Source: an uncultured Bacteroidales bacterium
GTDB taxonomy: Bacteria > Bacteroidota > Bacteroidia > Bacteroidales > UBA932
Direction: 5' to 3'
Assembly (NCBI GenBank): GCA_905235085.1
Contig: CAJOKD010000001.1
Coordinates: forward strand, 1-64,000
Length of the DNA stretch: 64,000 nt
Both the position numbers and the translations under genes were made by a program. This document shows positions 25,323 through 34,499 of the stretch, piece after piece (position 1 is the first letter of the stretch; each line of letters begins with the position of its first letter). A model generated the notes under the pieces. That model searched no databases. It was not told the DNA's origin and was given only the letters and a program-made list of their open reading frames with translations.

Positions 25323-25658
25323 ATGACAGCACTAACTTTCTTCCTTCTGCAGGGCGGCCAGAGCCAGCCTCAGGGAATTGCCGGCGGCAGCAGTATGTTC
25401 TGGTTGATGATCATCTTGATGTTCGTCATTATGTGGATGTTCATGATCCGTCCGCAGCGCAAGCAGCAGAAGGAGCTCGAGAAGTTCCGCAATGAACTCA
25501 AGCGGGGAGACAAGGTGGTCACCGCAGGTGGCATCTACGGTACGGTCGACGAGATCAAGGACAGGAGCGTCCTGATCAAGGTCGACGGAGATGTCAAGCT
25601 CAGGGTCGACAAGAACTCCATCGTAAGGGATTATACGCAGGATACTCCTCAGGCTTAA
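25323..25658 (+). CDS. yajC: Preprotein translocase subunit YajC
   Basis: The 111-residue protein has one membrane helix (about 25-46, SMFWLMIILMFVIMWMFMIRPQ) followed by the YajC core: RPQRKQQKELEKF and LKRGDKVVTAGGIYGTVDEI. YajC associates with SecDF at the inner membrane. The position after nusB and before a YbbR protein is the usual Bacteroidales order. Confidence 0.94.
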   Translation: MTALTFFLLQGGQSQPQGIAGGSSMFWLMIILMFVIMWMFMIRPQRKQQKELEKFRNELKRGDKVVTAGGIYGTVDEIKDRSVLIKVDGDVKLRVDKNSIVRDYTQDTPQA

Positions 25659-25678
25659 GCATTTGGCATTTTCAAGGG

Positions 25679-26659
25679 ATGTGGAAGGAAAGACTCCATA
25701 ATCTTCTTGGAAGATGGAATCCGCGCGGGAGAGACATTATGGTTTTCCTTATGTCTCTCTTGCTGGCTTTCGGTATCTGGCTCATCCACAACCTTTCGCT
25801 CAACTATTCAGACACTATGTCTGTGTCGGTGATCGCTGAGTGCAATATCGAGGGACATTCCAATGTCTCCTCGAATTCGAATATGATCGCCGCCAGGTGC
25901 AGGACCACCGGATTCAGCCTCCTGCGCAACCATCACAAGGCCAAGAAGGATGCGATCCACGTCAAGTTCGACACCAAGGATATGCATCACGGCAGCGGCG
26001 AGCTGTTCTATATCACTGCAGCCGAACTGAGCAACTATGTCGGCGAATTCTTCGGCGACGGAGCGCGCCTGGAGTCGTTCCTGTCCGAAACCGTACAGTT
26101 CAGGTTCCCGTATGAGAACAACCGAAAGGTTCCCGTGGTGCCTGTTACGATGCTCAGTTTCAGGCCGCAGTATATGGCTGTCGGGCGGATGGACGTCCAG
26201 CCGGATTCGGTGATTGTGTACGGCGAGCCCCTGCACATCGACAAGCTCGATGCCGTGTATACCAAGACCATCGACCTTTCCAACCTGAAATCCAGCGCCC
26301 ACGGTTCTGTCAAGCTCGAGCCTGTTGCGGGAGTGAGGTTCTCCGATGCTGAGGTGAATTATTCCCTTGATGTTTCCCGCTATGTGGAGGTGAAGGCCGA
26401 GATAGCGGTGGGCCTGCGCAACGTCCCATCAGGGAAGAAGCTCACGGTCCTGCCGTCGACCGCTTCCGTGGTATTCAAGTGCGCCTTCCCGATGTCCAGC
26501 GATCCTTCCGACGAAGTGTCCCTGTACATCGATTGGAAGGATTTCGATTCGTCCAAGAGCGGAAAGTGCGTTCCGCACGCCACACGGGTTCCTTCCGGTG
26601 TGATCGAATATTCGATTACTCCTGAAGTGTTCGATGTAGTCGAGGAGGGAAAGCAATGA
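25679..26659 (+). CDS. YbbR-like domain protein
   Basis: The 326-residue protein has one N-terminal membrane helix (about 20-40) and an outward-facing region with YbbR-type beta repeats, recognisable by VQPDSVIVYGEP and IDKLDAVYTKTIDLSNL near 185-210. In Firmicutes such a protein (CdaR) regulates diadenylate cyclase; no cyclase gene is next to this copy, so its role here is open. It overlaps coaE by 4 bp. Confidence 0.82.
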   Translation: MWKERLHNLLGRWNPRGRDIMVFLMSLLLAFGIWLIHNLSLNYSDTMSVSVIAECNIEGHSNVSSNSNMIAARCRTTGFSLLRNHHKAKKDAIHVKFDTKDMHHGSGELFYITAAELSNYVGEFFGDGARLESFLSETVQFRFPYENNRKVPVVPVTMLSFRPQYMAVGRMDVQPDSVIVYGEPLHIDKLDAVYTKTIDLSNLKSSAHGSVKLEPVAGVRFSDAEVNYSLDVSRYVEVKAEIAVGLRNVPSGKKLTVLPSTASVVFKCAFPMSSDPSDEVSLYIDWKDFDSSKSGKCVPHATRVPSGVIEYSITPEVFDVVEEGKQ

Positions 26660-27273
26660 AGACCGTAGCGGTTACGGGGGGTATCGGAGGAGGTAAGTCC
26701 ACCGTCTGCGATATCCTTAGGGGAAGGGGAATCCCGGTCTACGACAGCGATTCTGCGGCAAAGCGCCTGTATGCCGTTGACGAAAGGCTTCTGGATTCGA
26801 TCGAGGAAGCCTTCGGTTGCAGCATCCGTCTTGGGAACGGCTCCCTGGATGCACCCAAGCTTGCCTCGATAGTCTTCTCGGCTCCCGCGAAACTGAAGAC
26901 GTTGGAAGACATAGTCCATCCTGCCGTGAAACGGGACTTCCTGAGATGGAAGGCGGCTCAGTCCGACCGCTTCGAAGAGGAGGAACCTTCCGACACTTTC
27001 TACGGGAACGAACCTTTCTGTGTTATCGAGTCCGCTATAATTCTCAACAAGCCGGAATTCCTGAGCCTGGCTGACAAGGTGGTTATGGTGGATGCTCCGC
27101 TGTCGGTGCGCCTGAAGCGTGCCTGCCAGCGGGACGATGTGAGCCCTGAGGAGGTTATCCGCAGGATGGCAGCTCAGTCTTTCGACCTTTCCAAGGTGGA
27201 CCTTATGATACGCAACGACGGCAACCTTGATGACCTCCGGACTTCCGTTGCGGAGGTTTTCTGCAAGATATGA
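26656..27273 (+). CDS. coaE: Dephospho-CoA kinase
   Basis: The 205-residue protein catalyses the last step of CoA synthesis. The P-loop GGIGGGKST is at 8-16, the dephospho-CoA loop VYDSDSAAKRLY near 30, and VVMVDAPLSVRLKR near 143 is followed by the lid arginines. Its ATG overlaps the YbbR stop by 4 bp. Confidence 0.94.
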   Translation: MKTVAVTGGIGGGKSTVCDILRGRGIPVYDSDSAAKRLYAVDERLLDSIEEAFGCSIRLGNGSLDAPKLASIVFSAPAKLKTLEDIVHPAVKRDFLRWKAAQSDRFEEEEPSDTFYGNEPFCVIESAIILNKPEFLSLADKVVMVDAPLSVRLKRACQRDDVSPEEVIRRMAAQSFDLSKVDLMIRNDGNLDDLRTSVAEVFCKI

Positions 27274-27311
27274 CACTGTAATTATGACGAAAATCATTAT
27301 ATTTAACGGAT

Positions 27312-27731
27312 ATGAAAACTGATCTTTCTAAAATCCTTTCCATTTCTGGCCAGCACGGCTTGTTCCTGTACCTGGCCCAGGCACGTAACGGTGCCGTCGT
27401 CGAGTCTCTGTCCGACAAGAAGAGGATGGTGGCCGACGTCAAGAGCCGCATCACAACGCTGGAAGATATTTCCATCTATACTTCTGAGGGAGAAACAAAA
27501 CTGCGGGAAGTGCTCCTCAAGATGAAGGAAGTCCTCGGCGATTCGCCGGCCCCTTCTTCCAAGGCTTCCGCCGAGGAACTCAAAGGCCTGTTCGCAAAAG
27601 CCCTTCCTGACTATGACGGCGATCGCTTCTATGTCTCCCATATGAAGAAGGTCGTGGATTGGTACAACGAGATCAAGGAATATGCTTCCTTCGATTTCAC
27701 AGATCCGGACGAGGAGAAGGAAGAAGAATAG
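27312..27731 (+). CDS. DUF5606 protein
   Basis: The 139-residue acidic protein begins with TDLSKILSISGQHGLFLYLAQARNG, a strongly conserved start in Bacteroidales DUF5606 proteins, followed by a helical second half and an Asp/Glu-rich tail. It has no signal or membrane helix, so it is cytoplasmic. Function unknown. The stop codon shares one base with the rimO start. A weak -7 box (TATATTTA, 27298-27305) lies just upstream. Confidence 0.78.
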   Translation: MKTDLSKILSISGQHGLFLYLAQARNGAVVESLSDKKRMVADVKSRITTLEDISIYTSEGETKLREVLLKMKEVLGDSPAPSSKASAEELKGLFAKALPDYDGDRFYVSHMKKVVDWYNEIKEYASFDFTDPDEEKEEE

Positions 27732-29038
27732 TGAAGTCGCTGAAGGTCATAACTTTAGGTTGTTCCAAGAATACCGTTGACACCGAGCGTCTGCTCTCGC
27801 AGCTGGACGGTGCCTACGAGATTATGCCTGAAGGATATGCCGGCAAGGTGGACGTGCTCCTGGTCAATACCTGTGGTTTCATCGCCGATGCGAAGGAACA
27901 GTCGGTCAACACGGTGCTTGCCGCAGCTGAGCGAAAGAAGGACGGGAATGTGGGAAAGCTTATCGTCTTCGGCTGTCTTTCACAGAGGTATATGTCCCAG
28001 ATGCCCGGCCTTATTCCGGAAGTGGATGCCTGGTTCGGTGCACGTGACCTGTCACCTGTCGTAAAGGCCTTGGGAGGCAGTCCGTCCGGCTTGCCCGGAA
28101 GGTTCAGGACTGATTCCCATCCGTATGCATACCTGAAAATCTCGGAAGGTTGTGACCGAAGGTGCGCTTATTGTGCCATTCCGTTCATTAGGGGCGCGCA
28201 CAAGTCAGTTCCGATGGAGCAACTGGTCGAGGAAGCATCCTTGCTGACAGCCGCAGGAGTGAAGGAGCTTATCCTGATCGCCCAGGACACTACCTATTAT
28301 GGCCTCGACCTTTACAGGAAGCGTTCCCTCGCGGAGCTGATCCGCCGGCTTTCAGCTGTCGAGGGCATAGAGTGGATCCGTATCCACTATTCATATCCTG
28401 CAGATTTCCCTGAGGATGTCCTGGAGGAAATGGCCCTGAATCCGAAGGTATGCAAGTACCTTGACATTCCTCTGCAGCACATCTCCGACAAGGTGCTTTC
28501 CAAGATGCATAGGCCTGAGAACGGCGAGTGGATCCGTACTCTCGTCCGCAGGCTCAGAACCGAAGTCCCGGAGGTTGTCCTCAGGACCACTATGATCGTG
28601 GGCCATCCCGGTGAGGGGAAGAAGGACTTCGAGGAGCTGCTGGAATTCGTCCGGGAGGCCAGGTTCGAGAGGCTGGGGGCTTTCACGTATTCCGAAGAGG
28701 AAGGTACTTACGGAGCTCTCAATTACAAGGACAGCGTTCCGAAGCGCGAGAAGGAAAGAAGGCTTGCCGAACTGATGGAAATTCAGTCTGGCATATCACT
28801 TGCTTTCAATCAGTCCCGGGTGGCTGTCAGGGAGCGTGTCCTGGTGGATGACTTCGTGGATAACATCCTGGTATGCAGAAGCCGCTTCGAGAGTCCGGAT
28901 GTGGATGGCGAAATCATTGTGAACTACTCTCCGAAACTGTTCGGAGGGGTACGTGGTGAAGATTTGTGCGGGAGATTCATAGATGTGAAGATAACCGGTG
29001 CCGATGAGTATGACCTCATTGCAGAACCAATTAAATAA
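27731..29038 (+). CDS. rimO: Ribosomal protein S12 methylthiotransferase RimO
   Basis: This radical-SAM enzyme adds a methylthio group to an aspartate of ribosomal protein S12. The N-terminal domain has the three cluster cysteines in LGCSKNTVDTE, NTCGFI and GCLSQRY. The radical SAM motif CDRRCAYC is near 145, and a C-terminal TRAM-like domain follows. The start is GTG 27731, sharing its first base with the previous stop, because it gives the normal RimO N-terminus (VKSLKVITLGCSKN). The 435-residue length is normal. Confidence 0.93.
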   Translation: MKSLKVITLGCSKNTVDTERLLSQLDGAYEIMPEGYAGKVDVLLVNTCGFIADAKEQSVNTVLAAAERKKDGNVGKLIVFGCLSQRYMSQMPGLIPEVDAWFGARDLSPVVKALGGSPSGLPGRFRTDSHPYAYLKISEGCDRRCAYCAIPFIRGAHKSVPMEQLVEEASLLTAAGVKELILIAQDTTYYGLDLYRKRSLAELIRRLSAVEGIEWIRIHYSYPADFPEDVLEEMALNPKVCKYLDIPLQHISDKVLSKMHRPENGEWIRTLVRRLRTEVPEVVLRTTMIVGHPGEGKKDFEELLEFVREARFERLGAFTYSEEEGTYGALNYKDSVPKREKERRLAELMEIQSGISLAFNQSRVAVRERVLVDDFVDNILVCRSRFESPDVDGEIIVNYSPKLFGGVRGEDLCGRFIDVKITGADEYDLIAEPIK

Positions 29039-29045
29039 CAACCGT

Positions 29046-30005
29046 ATGAAAAAAGCTTCTATTTTTGGAATGGCAATCCTGTCGGCTTTGCTGACCCTTG
29101 CCTCCTGTGCACCTCAGGCTTTTATGATCAAGCCCGAGATGAGAGCTGCTTCCAAGTCCGGACTTAATTTCAACGGCAAGTCGATGGCGGTGGTCTATAT
29201 CACCGACGACGACAAGCGTGACAATAGTTTCAATTCTTCCCTGGCCAATGGATTTGCAACCAGGCTTGAAGAGGATTATTTCGGTGGCGCCCAGGTCATC
29301 GAGCTGTTCGAGATGCCTTACGAGAAAGGGGCAAACATCTCCTGCAGGGACACCCTGCTGAGCCTGGTTATGCAGAGCGGGAAGGATGTTGTGTTCCTGT
29401 TCGACAAGCCCGAGTTCGGAGAACTTCAGGTAGGCGATCCGATGAAGTTGCTCGGCGACAAGCTTCCTGCCGACTCCACATATTCCTCGGCAGTCACCAT
29501 TCCTTTCACCACCAAGGTCTACGTGTATGATTCTATGGACAAGGAGGACAAGGTCTATGGGTTCAATGGCAGCAGGAAGATAATCACCGACGTGTTCAGC
29601 AATGGCAAGACCGGCAAGTCCGTCCTGCAGGAAAGGGTTTGGAAGGATATCGGCAAGGCTGCAGAGATGGCGGGAAGCGCCGCAGCCAATTCGTTCCTGT
29701 CCACCTGGAAGGAGGATAACTTCCTCGTGGTCTATTACGACGGAGCTGAGAAAGGGTGGAACAAGGGCGCCGAATATGCCTATGATTTCAAGTGGAAGGA
29801 GGCTATCGAGCAGTGGATCCCATTGCTCCAGTGCAAAAGCAAGGAAAAGAAGGCCTGCGCTGCATACAACATCGCGTTGGGTTGTTTTATGAGCGGTCAG
29901 CCTGACCTTGCCCTGGAGTGGCTTGAGAGGTCCGACAGCTATGAACCGGTAAGTCTTTCAAAGAATCTTAGACTGAAGATCAAGCAATATACAGGAAGAG
30001 AATGA
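29046..30005 (+). CDS. DUF6340-family lipoprotein
   Basis: The 319-residue protein has a signal peptide ending in lipobox LASC (about 16-19). The mature part starts with IKPEMRA, a region typical of the Bacteroidales DUF6340 family (KSMAVVYITDDDKRDNSFN). The C-terminus reads like a tetratricopeptide helix pair (KKACAAYNIALGCFMSGQPD and LALEWLERS). Function unknown; it is probably at the outer membrane. Start ATG 29046. It overlaps glpA by 4 bp. Confidence 0.75.
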   Translation: MKKASIFGMAILSALLTLASCAPQAFMIKPEMRAASKSGLNFNGKSMAVVYITDDDKRDNSFNSSLANGFATRLEEDYFGGAQVIELFEMPYEKGANISCRDTLLSLVMQSGKDVVFLFDKPEFGELQVGDPMKLLGDKLPADSTYSSAVTIPFTTKVYVYDSMDKEDKVYGFNGSRKIITDVFSNGKTGKSVLQERVWKDIGKAAEMAGSAAANSFLSTWKEDNFLVVYYDGAEKGWNKGAEYAYDFKWKEAIEQWIPLLQCKSKEKKACAAYNIALGCFMSGQPDLALEWLERSDSYEPVSLSKNLRLKIKQYTGRE

Positions 30006-31600
30006 ACGAATTTGATGTCATCATCGTAGGGGGCGGCATCACCGGTGCCGGAACCGCGAGAGACTGCGCTCTGAGAGGGCTTCGGGTCCTGCTTGTGGAG
30101 CGGAATGACATTGCCACCGGGGCGACCGGAAGGAATCACGGGCTTCTGCATAGCGGGGCCCGTTATGCCGTTACCGACAGGGAGTCAGCCACCGAGTGCA
30201 TAGAAGAGAATATGATCCTGAAGAATATCGCGAGGCATTGCGTCGACGATACTTCGGGACTTTTCATAACCTTGCCGGAGGATGACCTCGATTATCAGGC
30301 GACTTTTGTAAAGGCTTGCAATGCTGCCGGCATCAAGGCGGAGGTGATCGATCCGAAGGAGGCGATACGTATGGAGCCGTCCGTGAATCCATCCATAATC
30401 GGGGCGGTGAAAGTGCCGGACGGATCGGTGGATCCTTTCAGGCTCTGTGCCGCGAATATGGTCGATGCCCAGCTGCACGGTGCGAAGGTCCTCGTATATT
30501 CTGAAGTCAAGGAATTCATCAAAGACGGGGATACAGTAAAGGGAGTGAAGGTCCTGGACCATTCTACCGGCCTTGTCTCCGATTACTATGCCCCAGTCAC
30601 CGTCAATGCTGCTGGAATATGGGGGCATCATGTCGCCGGGATGGCAGGAGCTAACATAGGGATGTTCCCTGCCAAAGGTTCTCTTCTGATATTCGCCCAC
30701 AGGGTGAACAACGTTGTCCTGAACCGTTGCCGGAAGCCTGCGAATGCCGATATCCTGGTGCCTGGCGATACTGTATGTGTCATAGGAACAACCTCTACCA
30801 GAGTGCCTTACGAGGAGTGTGACACGATTTCGGTGACTCCGGACGAAGTCAATCTACTTGTTACCGAGGGAGCCAAGCTGGCTCCGTGCCTGGAGCATAC
30901 CCGCATCCTGAGGGCTTATGCCGGTGTCCGTCCTCTGGTCTCTGCGGACAACGATCCTTCCGGCAGGAACATCAGCCGTGGAATCGTATGCCTCGACCAC
31001 GAGACGAGGGATGGCATCAAGGGATTCGTCAGCATTACCGGAGGAAAGCTTATGACTTACCGCCTTATGGCGGAAAAGGCAGCCGACCTCGTTTGCAGGA
31101 AACTCGGAATAAACGCGTCCTGCATAACTGCGAAGACTCCTCTCCCTGGCTCGGAGAAGGGTGGTATAGAAAAGATTGCCAAGAAGATATGGAGTGTGCC
31201 TACCACCGCACAGAAGGCGTCCGTAGGGCGTTACGGCACTGCTGCAGCATCGTTTGACTTCGATGATGACAAGGGGAGCCTGGTCTGTGAGTGTGAGGAG
31301 GTTCCGATGTCCGAGGTGGACACGGCCATCGAGCGGCTGAATGTCAACAACCTGGTGGACCTTAGGCGTCGGACCAGGTTCGGAATGGGTACCTGCCAGG
31401 GCGAGCTGTGCGCCTGCAGGGCTGCAGGAAGGATGGCTCAGGCACACGGCTGTGCTGAAAAGGCACGTGCTGCCCTCAAGGACTTTATGAATGAGAGGTG
31501 GAAAGGAATGTATCCCGTGGCCTGGGGAGAGACCCTTCGCGAGGCTGCCTACACGCAGTGGGTATATTCCGAAGTTCTCGGTATAAACGAAGGATTATGA
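30002..31600 (+). CDS. glpA: Anaerobic glycerol-3-phosphate dehydrogenase subunit A
   Basis: This FAD-containing subunit oxidises glycerol-3-phosphate to dihydroxyacetone phosphate. The N-terminal FAD site is IVGGGITGAGTARDCALRG (about 8-26), followed by RNHGLLHSGARYAV. The C-terminal BFD-like domain carries the iron-sulfur cysteines CECEE and GTCQGELCACR (about 430-475). At 532 residues it is of normal length. The chain overlaps both neighbours by 4 bp in the order glpA-glpB-glpC. Confidence 0.94.
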   Translation: MNEFDVIIVGGGITGAGTARDCALRGLRVLLVERNDIATGATGRNHGLLHSGARYAVTDRESATECIEENMILKNIARHCVDDTSGLFITLPEDDLDYQATFVKACNAAGIKAEVIDPKEAIRMEPSVNPSIIGAVKVPDGSVDPFRLCAANMVDAQLHGAKVLVYSEVKEFIKDGDTVKGVKVLDHSTGLVSDYYAPVTVNAAGIWGHHVAGMAGANIGMFPAKGSLLIFAHRVNNVVLNRCRKPANADILVPGDTVCVIGTTSTRVPYEECDTISVTPDEVNLLVTEGAKLAPCLEHTRILRAYAGVRPLVSADNDPSGRNISRGIVCLDHETRDGIKGFVSITGGKLMTYRLMAEKAADLVCRKLGINASCITAKTPLPGSEKGGIEKIAKKIWSVPTTAQKASVGRYGTAAASFDFDDDKGSLVCECEEVPMSEVDTAIERLNVNNLVDLRRRTRFGMGTCQGELCACRAAGRMAQAHGCAEKARAALKDFMNERWKGMYPVAWGETLREAAYTQWVYSEVLGINEGL

Positions 31601-32859
31601 GATTCGATACGATAATAGTCGGTGGCGGTATGTCGTCGTTGGTTTGCGGCATAAAGCTTCAGAAGGCAGGGAAGAAATGCCTGATCGTTTCCGCCGGGCA
31701 GAATGCTTTGCATTTCTCATCCGGTACTTTCGGTCTGCTGGCAAAACTTCCTGATGGAACGGCGGTTACCAATCCTCTTTCTGCATTGGATTCGCTCCCT
31801 TCCGAGCACCCGTATTCAAAGATGGGAAGCAAGGCGGTGGCTGAATATGCAGCCGTGACTCCGAAGTTCTTCGAGGAATGCGGAGTCGAATTGCATCCTG
31901 TCGGGAAGACTTCCGCAGAAGGGGAGGTCAAGAATGGATACCGCATCACCGGGATGGGTACGATGAAGCCGGCCTGGCTGGCGATGAAAGACGTTGCTCT
32001 ATTTGAATCAAAGGATGAAGTAATTGGAAATAAAGTATTGATAATAAACTTTGCCGGTTTCCTTGACTTCAATACAAGATTTATCGCTGAAGGTCTGGAA
32101 AAGAAAGGTCTTCAATGCAAGATAGAAAGACTGGTCGTCCCGGAAGTCGAGACCCTCAGGAAAAATCCTTCCGAAATGAGGTCTGTCAACATCGCGCGAG
32201 TCGTCAGCCGCGAGTCGGTTTGGAAAGAATTCGCACATATGGTCCGCGACCTCCTGAAAGGGGAGGATGTAGTAGTCTTGCCGGAAGTATTCGGCCTCGT
32301 GGATCCGAAAGTCCCGCAGTGGCTCAGGGAAATGATTCCGGCGAAGGTGCTGTTCATAGGTACTATGCCGCCTTCCGTCCCCGGTATCAGGGCGCAGATC
32401 CAGCTCAAGAAGGCTTTCGAGGCTGCTGGAGGTACGTTCCTTATGGGTGACGAGGTACTCGATCCTGAATTCGAGGACGGCAGGGTAGTGAGTGTGCGTA
32501 CGGTGAACCTTGGATCTTTGCGCCTGCAGGCGGATTCCTTCGTCCTTGCCAGCGGGAACCTCTTCGGCAAAGGACTGGTGGCTTCTCCGGACAAGGTAGT
32601 CGAGCCGGTCTTCGGCCTGGATGTGATCTTCCCGGAGAACAGGAACGAATGGTATGACAAAGATTTCGCTAATGTCCAGAACTATATCGGATTCGGAGTC
32701 CGGACGGGTGACGATTTCCGTCCGCTGAAAGGTGGAAGGACTGTCGAGAACCTCTATGTGATCGGATCGGAACTTGGCGGATGCAATCCTCTCGCTGAAG
32801 GCTGCGGAGCAGGTGTTGCGATATTCACGGCGATGAACGTAGCGGATAAATTGATGTAG
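31597..32859 (+). CDS. glpB: Anaerobic glycerol-3-phosphate dehydrogenase subunit B
   Basis: The 420-residue flavoprotein begins MRFDTIIVGGGMSSLVCGIK, a GXGXXG-type dinucleotide site, and ends with the second flavin motif ENLYVIGSELGGCNPLAEGC. GlpB passes electrons from GlpA to the membrane-bound GlpC. The ATG at 31597 overlaps the glpA stop (ATGA); the frame is open further upstream but inside glpA. Confidence 0.92.
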   Translation: MRFDTIIVGGGMSSLVCGIKLQKAGKKCLIVSAGQNALHFSSGTFGLLAKLPDGTAVTNPLSALDSLPSEHPYSKMGSKAVAEYAAVTPKFFEECGVELHPVGKTSAEGEVKNGYRITGMGTMKPAWLAMKDVALFESKDEVIGNKVLIINFAGFLDFNTRFIAEGLEKKGLQCKIERLVVPEVETLRKNPSEMRSVNIARVVSRESVWKEFAHMVRDLLKGEDVVVLPEVFGLVDPKVPQWLREMIPAKVLFIGTMPPSVPGIRAQIQLKKAFEAAGGTFLMGDEVLDPEFEDGRVVSVRTVNLGSLRLQADSFVLASGNLFGKGLVASPDKVVEPVFGLDVIFPENRNEWYDKDFANVQNYIGFGVRTGDDFRPLKGGRTVENLYVIGSELGGCNPLAEGCGAGVAIFTAMNVADKLM

Positions 32860-32860
32860 T

Positions 32861-34099
32861 ATGCAGGAGAAGAACCTCAGTTTCAATAATTTCGAACAGT
32901 GCATCAAGTGCACCATCTGTACTGCCTACTGTCCGGTGGTCGCCGTAAATCCGTCGTATCCAGGCCCTAAGCAGGCCGGTCCTGACGGTGAGAGGCTTCG
33001 CTTGAAGAACAAGTATTTCTTCGACGAGAACCTGAAGTACTGTATGAACTGCAAGCGCTGCGAGGTGGCTTGCCCGTCCGGGGTGAAGATAGCGGACCTG
33101 ATCCATTCTGCTCGCAGACGCTACGGGCGTGACATTCCGGAGCTTCGCGACAGGATTCTCGCAAGCACCGACTTTATGGGGAAAGTAGCCCGTCCTTTCG
33201 CTCCTGTGGTGAATGCCGTGGTGGGTACCAAATTCGCCAAATCGTCGATGGACCTCCTGATGGATATCGACAAGAACCGCACATTCCCAAAATACCAGGC
33301 ACACGGATTCATAGGCTGGTTCAAGAAGAACGCCAAGGACTCGCAGGACGGGTACCCTGAAAAGGTCGCCTTCTTCCACGGCTGTTCTACGGAGTTCCAG
33401 CATCCCGAAGTTGGAAAGGCTTTCGTGAAAGTTCTCAACGCAGCCGGTTACGGAGTGGAACTTATGGACGAGAAATGCTGCGGCGTGGCTATGATATCCA
33501 ACGGTCTTTGGAACGGTGCTGCACGTCACGCGGAGCACAACGTGAAAGTGTTCCGGAAAGCTGTTTCGGCGGGACTTCCCATAGTCGGTGTCTCTTCCAC
33601 CTGCATCTTTACTATGAGGGATGAATATCCCGACGTACTGGATGTTGACAATTCCGAAGTCAGGGACAGTCTGACCTTGGCCGAGAAGTTCCTTTTCGAA
33701 CTGGTCGATTCCGGGAAGGTCAAGCTTGTGTTCAAGGAAGATTACCGTGCCCGGGTCGCTTACCATATCCCTTGCCATATGGAGAAACTGGGGTGGAGCA
33801 TATTCACCAAGGAGCTGCTGGGAATGATCCCGGGGGTTTCGCTGACCGTACTTGAAAGCGGTTGCTGCGGAATGGCCGGCACTTATGGTTTCAAGAAGGA
33901 GAACTACAAGTATTCCCAGGAGATAGGACGTCCGGTTTTCGAGCAGATCAAGGCCCTTTCGCCTGATTTCGTATGCTGTGAATGCGATACCTGCAAGTGG
34001 CAGATAGAGATGTCCACCGGATATCAGGTCCTGAATCCTATCGTCATCATTGCGGATGCACTTGATCTGGAAGCTACTGCTGCGGCGAACAAAAGATAA
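32861..34099 (+). CDS. glpC: Anaerobic glycerol-3-phosphate dehydrogenase subunit C
   Basis: The 412-residue iron-sulfur protein has two ferredoxin-type cysteine clusters near its N-terminus (CIKCTICTAYCP and CMNCKRCEVACPSG) and two CCG domains (KCCGVAM near 205 and SGCCGMAG near 330). It links GlpAB to the menaquinone pool. The stop codon (34097-34099) touches the 3' end of the oppositely oriented RNase P RNA gene, leaving no room for a separate terminator. Confidence 0.93.
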   Translation: MQEKNLSFNNFEQCIKCTICTAYCPVVAVNPSYPGPKQAGPDGERLRLKNKYFFDENLKYCMNCKRCEVACPSGVKIADLIHSARRRYGRDIPELRDRILASTDFMGKVARPFAPVVNAVVGTKFAKSSMDLLMDIDKNRTFPKYQAHGFIGWFKKNAKDSQDGYPEKVAFFHGCSTEFQHPEVGKAFVKVLNAAGYGVELMDEKCCGVAMISNGLWNGAARHAEHNVKVFRKAVSAGLPIVGVSSTCIFTMRDEYPDVLDVDNSEVRDSLTLAEKFLFELVDSGKVKLVFKEDYRARVAYHIPCHMEKLGWSIFTKELLGMIPGVSLTVLESGCCGMAGTYGFKKENYKYSQEIGRPVFEQIKALSPDFVCCECDTCKWQIEMSTGYQVLNPIVIIADALDLEATAAANKR

Positions 34100-34447
34100 A
34101 AAAGGTGGGACCGTAAGCCGGTTTCTGTTTTTGAATCTGCCATTTATCTACGCAACCTACCCCCTGGCATCGGACGGGCCGCCCTCATCTGCCAGTATAT
34201 TTGGTCTTGCAGGCCCTTGCATCGTACCCGTGCGGCGTCGCCGACGCACGTCGTGAGCTCTTGCCTCGCGTTTTCACCCTTACCGACCTGCAGGCCCTTG
34301 GACCTGTGGTTTCGGCGGTTGTTTTCTGTTACGGTGCCATAAGATTACTCCCATCTGGGCTTTCCCCAGCAGGGTGCCCTGTCCTGTCCGGACTTTCCTC
34401 ACCCTCGGCCGAAGCCTCGCAGCGCGGCAGATCGTCCCACCTTTTAT
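34100..34447 (-). ncRNA. rnpB: RNase P RNA, bacterial type A
   Basis: Read on the minus strand, the RNA begins with a helix strand GGTGGGAC that pairs with GTCCCACC near the 3' end (helix P1). The universally conserved core segments are present: GAGGAAAGTCCGGAC soon after the 5' end and ACAGAAACCGGCTTA before the 3' end. The P1 strand is followed by a T-rich tract that can end transcription. A TATATTTG box lies 6 bp before the 5' end, so the start near 34446-34448 is well supported. Length is about 345 nt. Confidence 0.95.
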
Positions 34448-34453
34448 CTCGTG

Positions 34454-34491
34454 CAAATATACGGAGAAACTATCATTTTTTATTAAATTTG
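34454..34491. promoter_or_regulatory. Divergent promoter pair (rnpB / glutaminyl cyclase gene)
   Basis: TATATTTG on the minus strand (34461-34454) serves rnpB. TAAATTTG on the plus strand (34484-34491) serves the lipoprotein gene, with only 8 bp before its ATG. The boxes are offset by 30 bp. Confidence 0.65.
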
Positions 34492-34499
34492 CATTTGAT

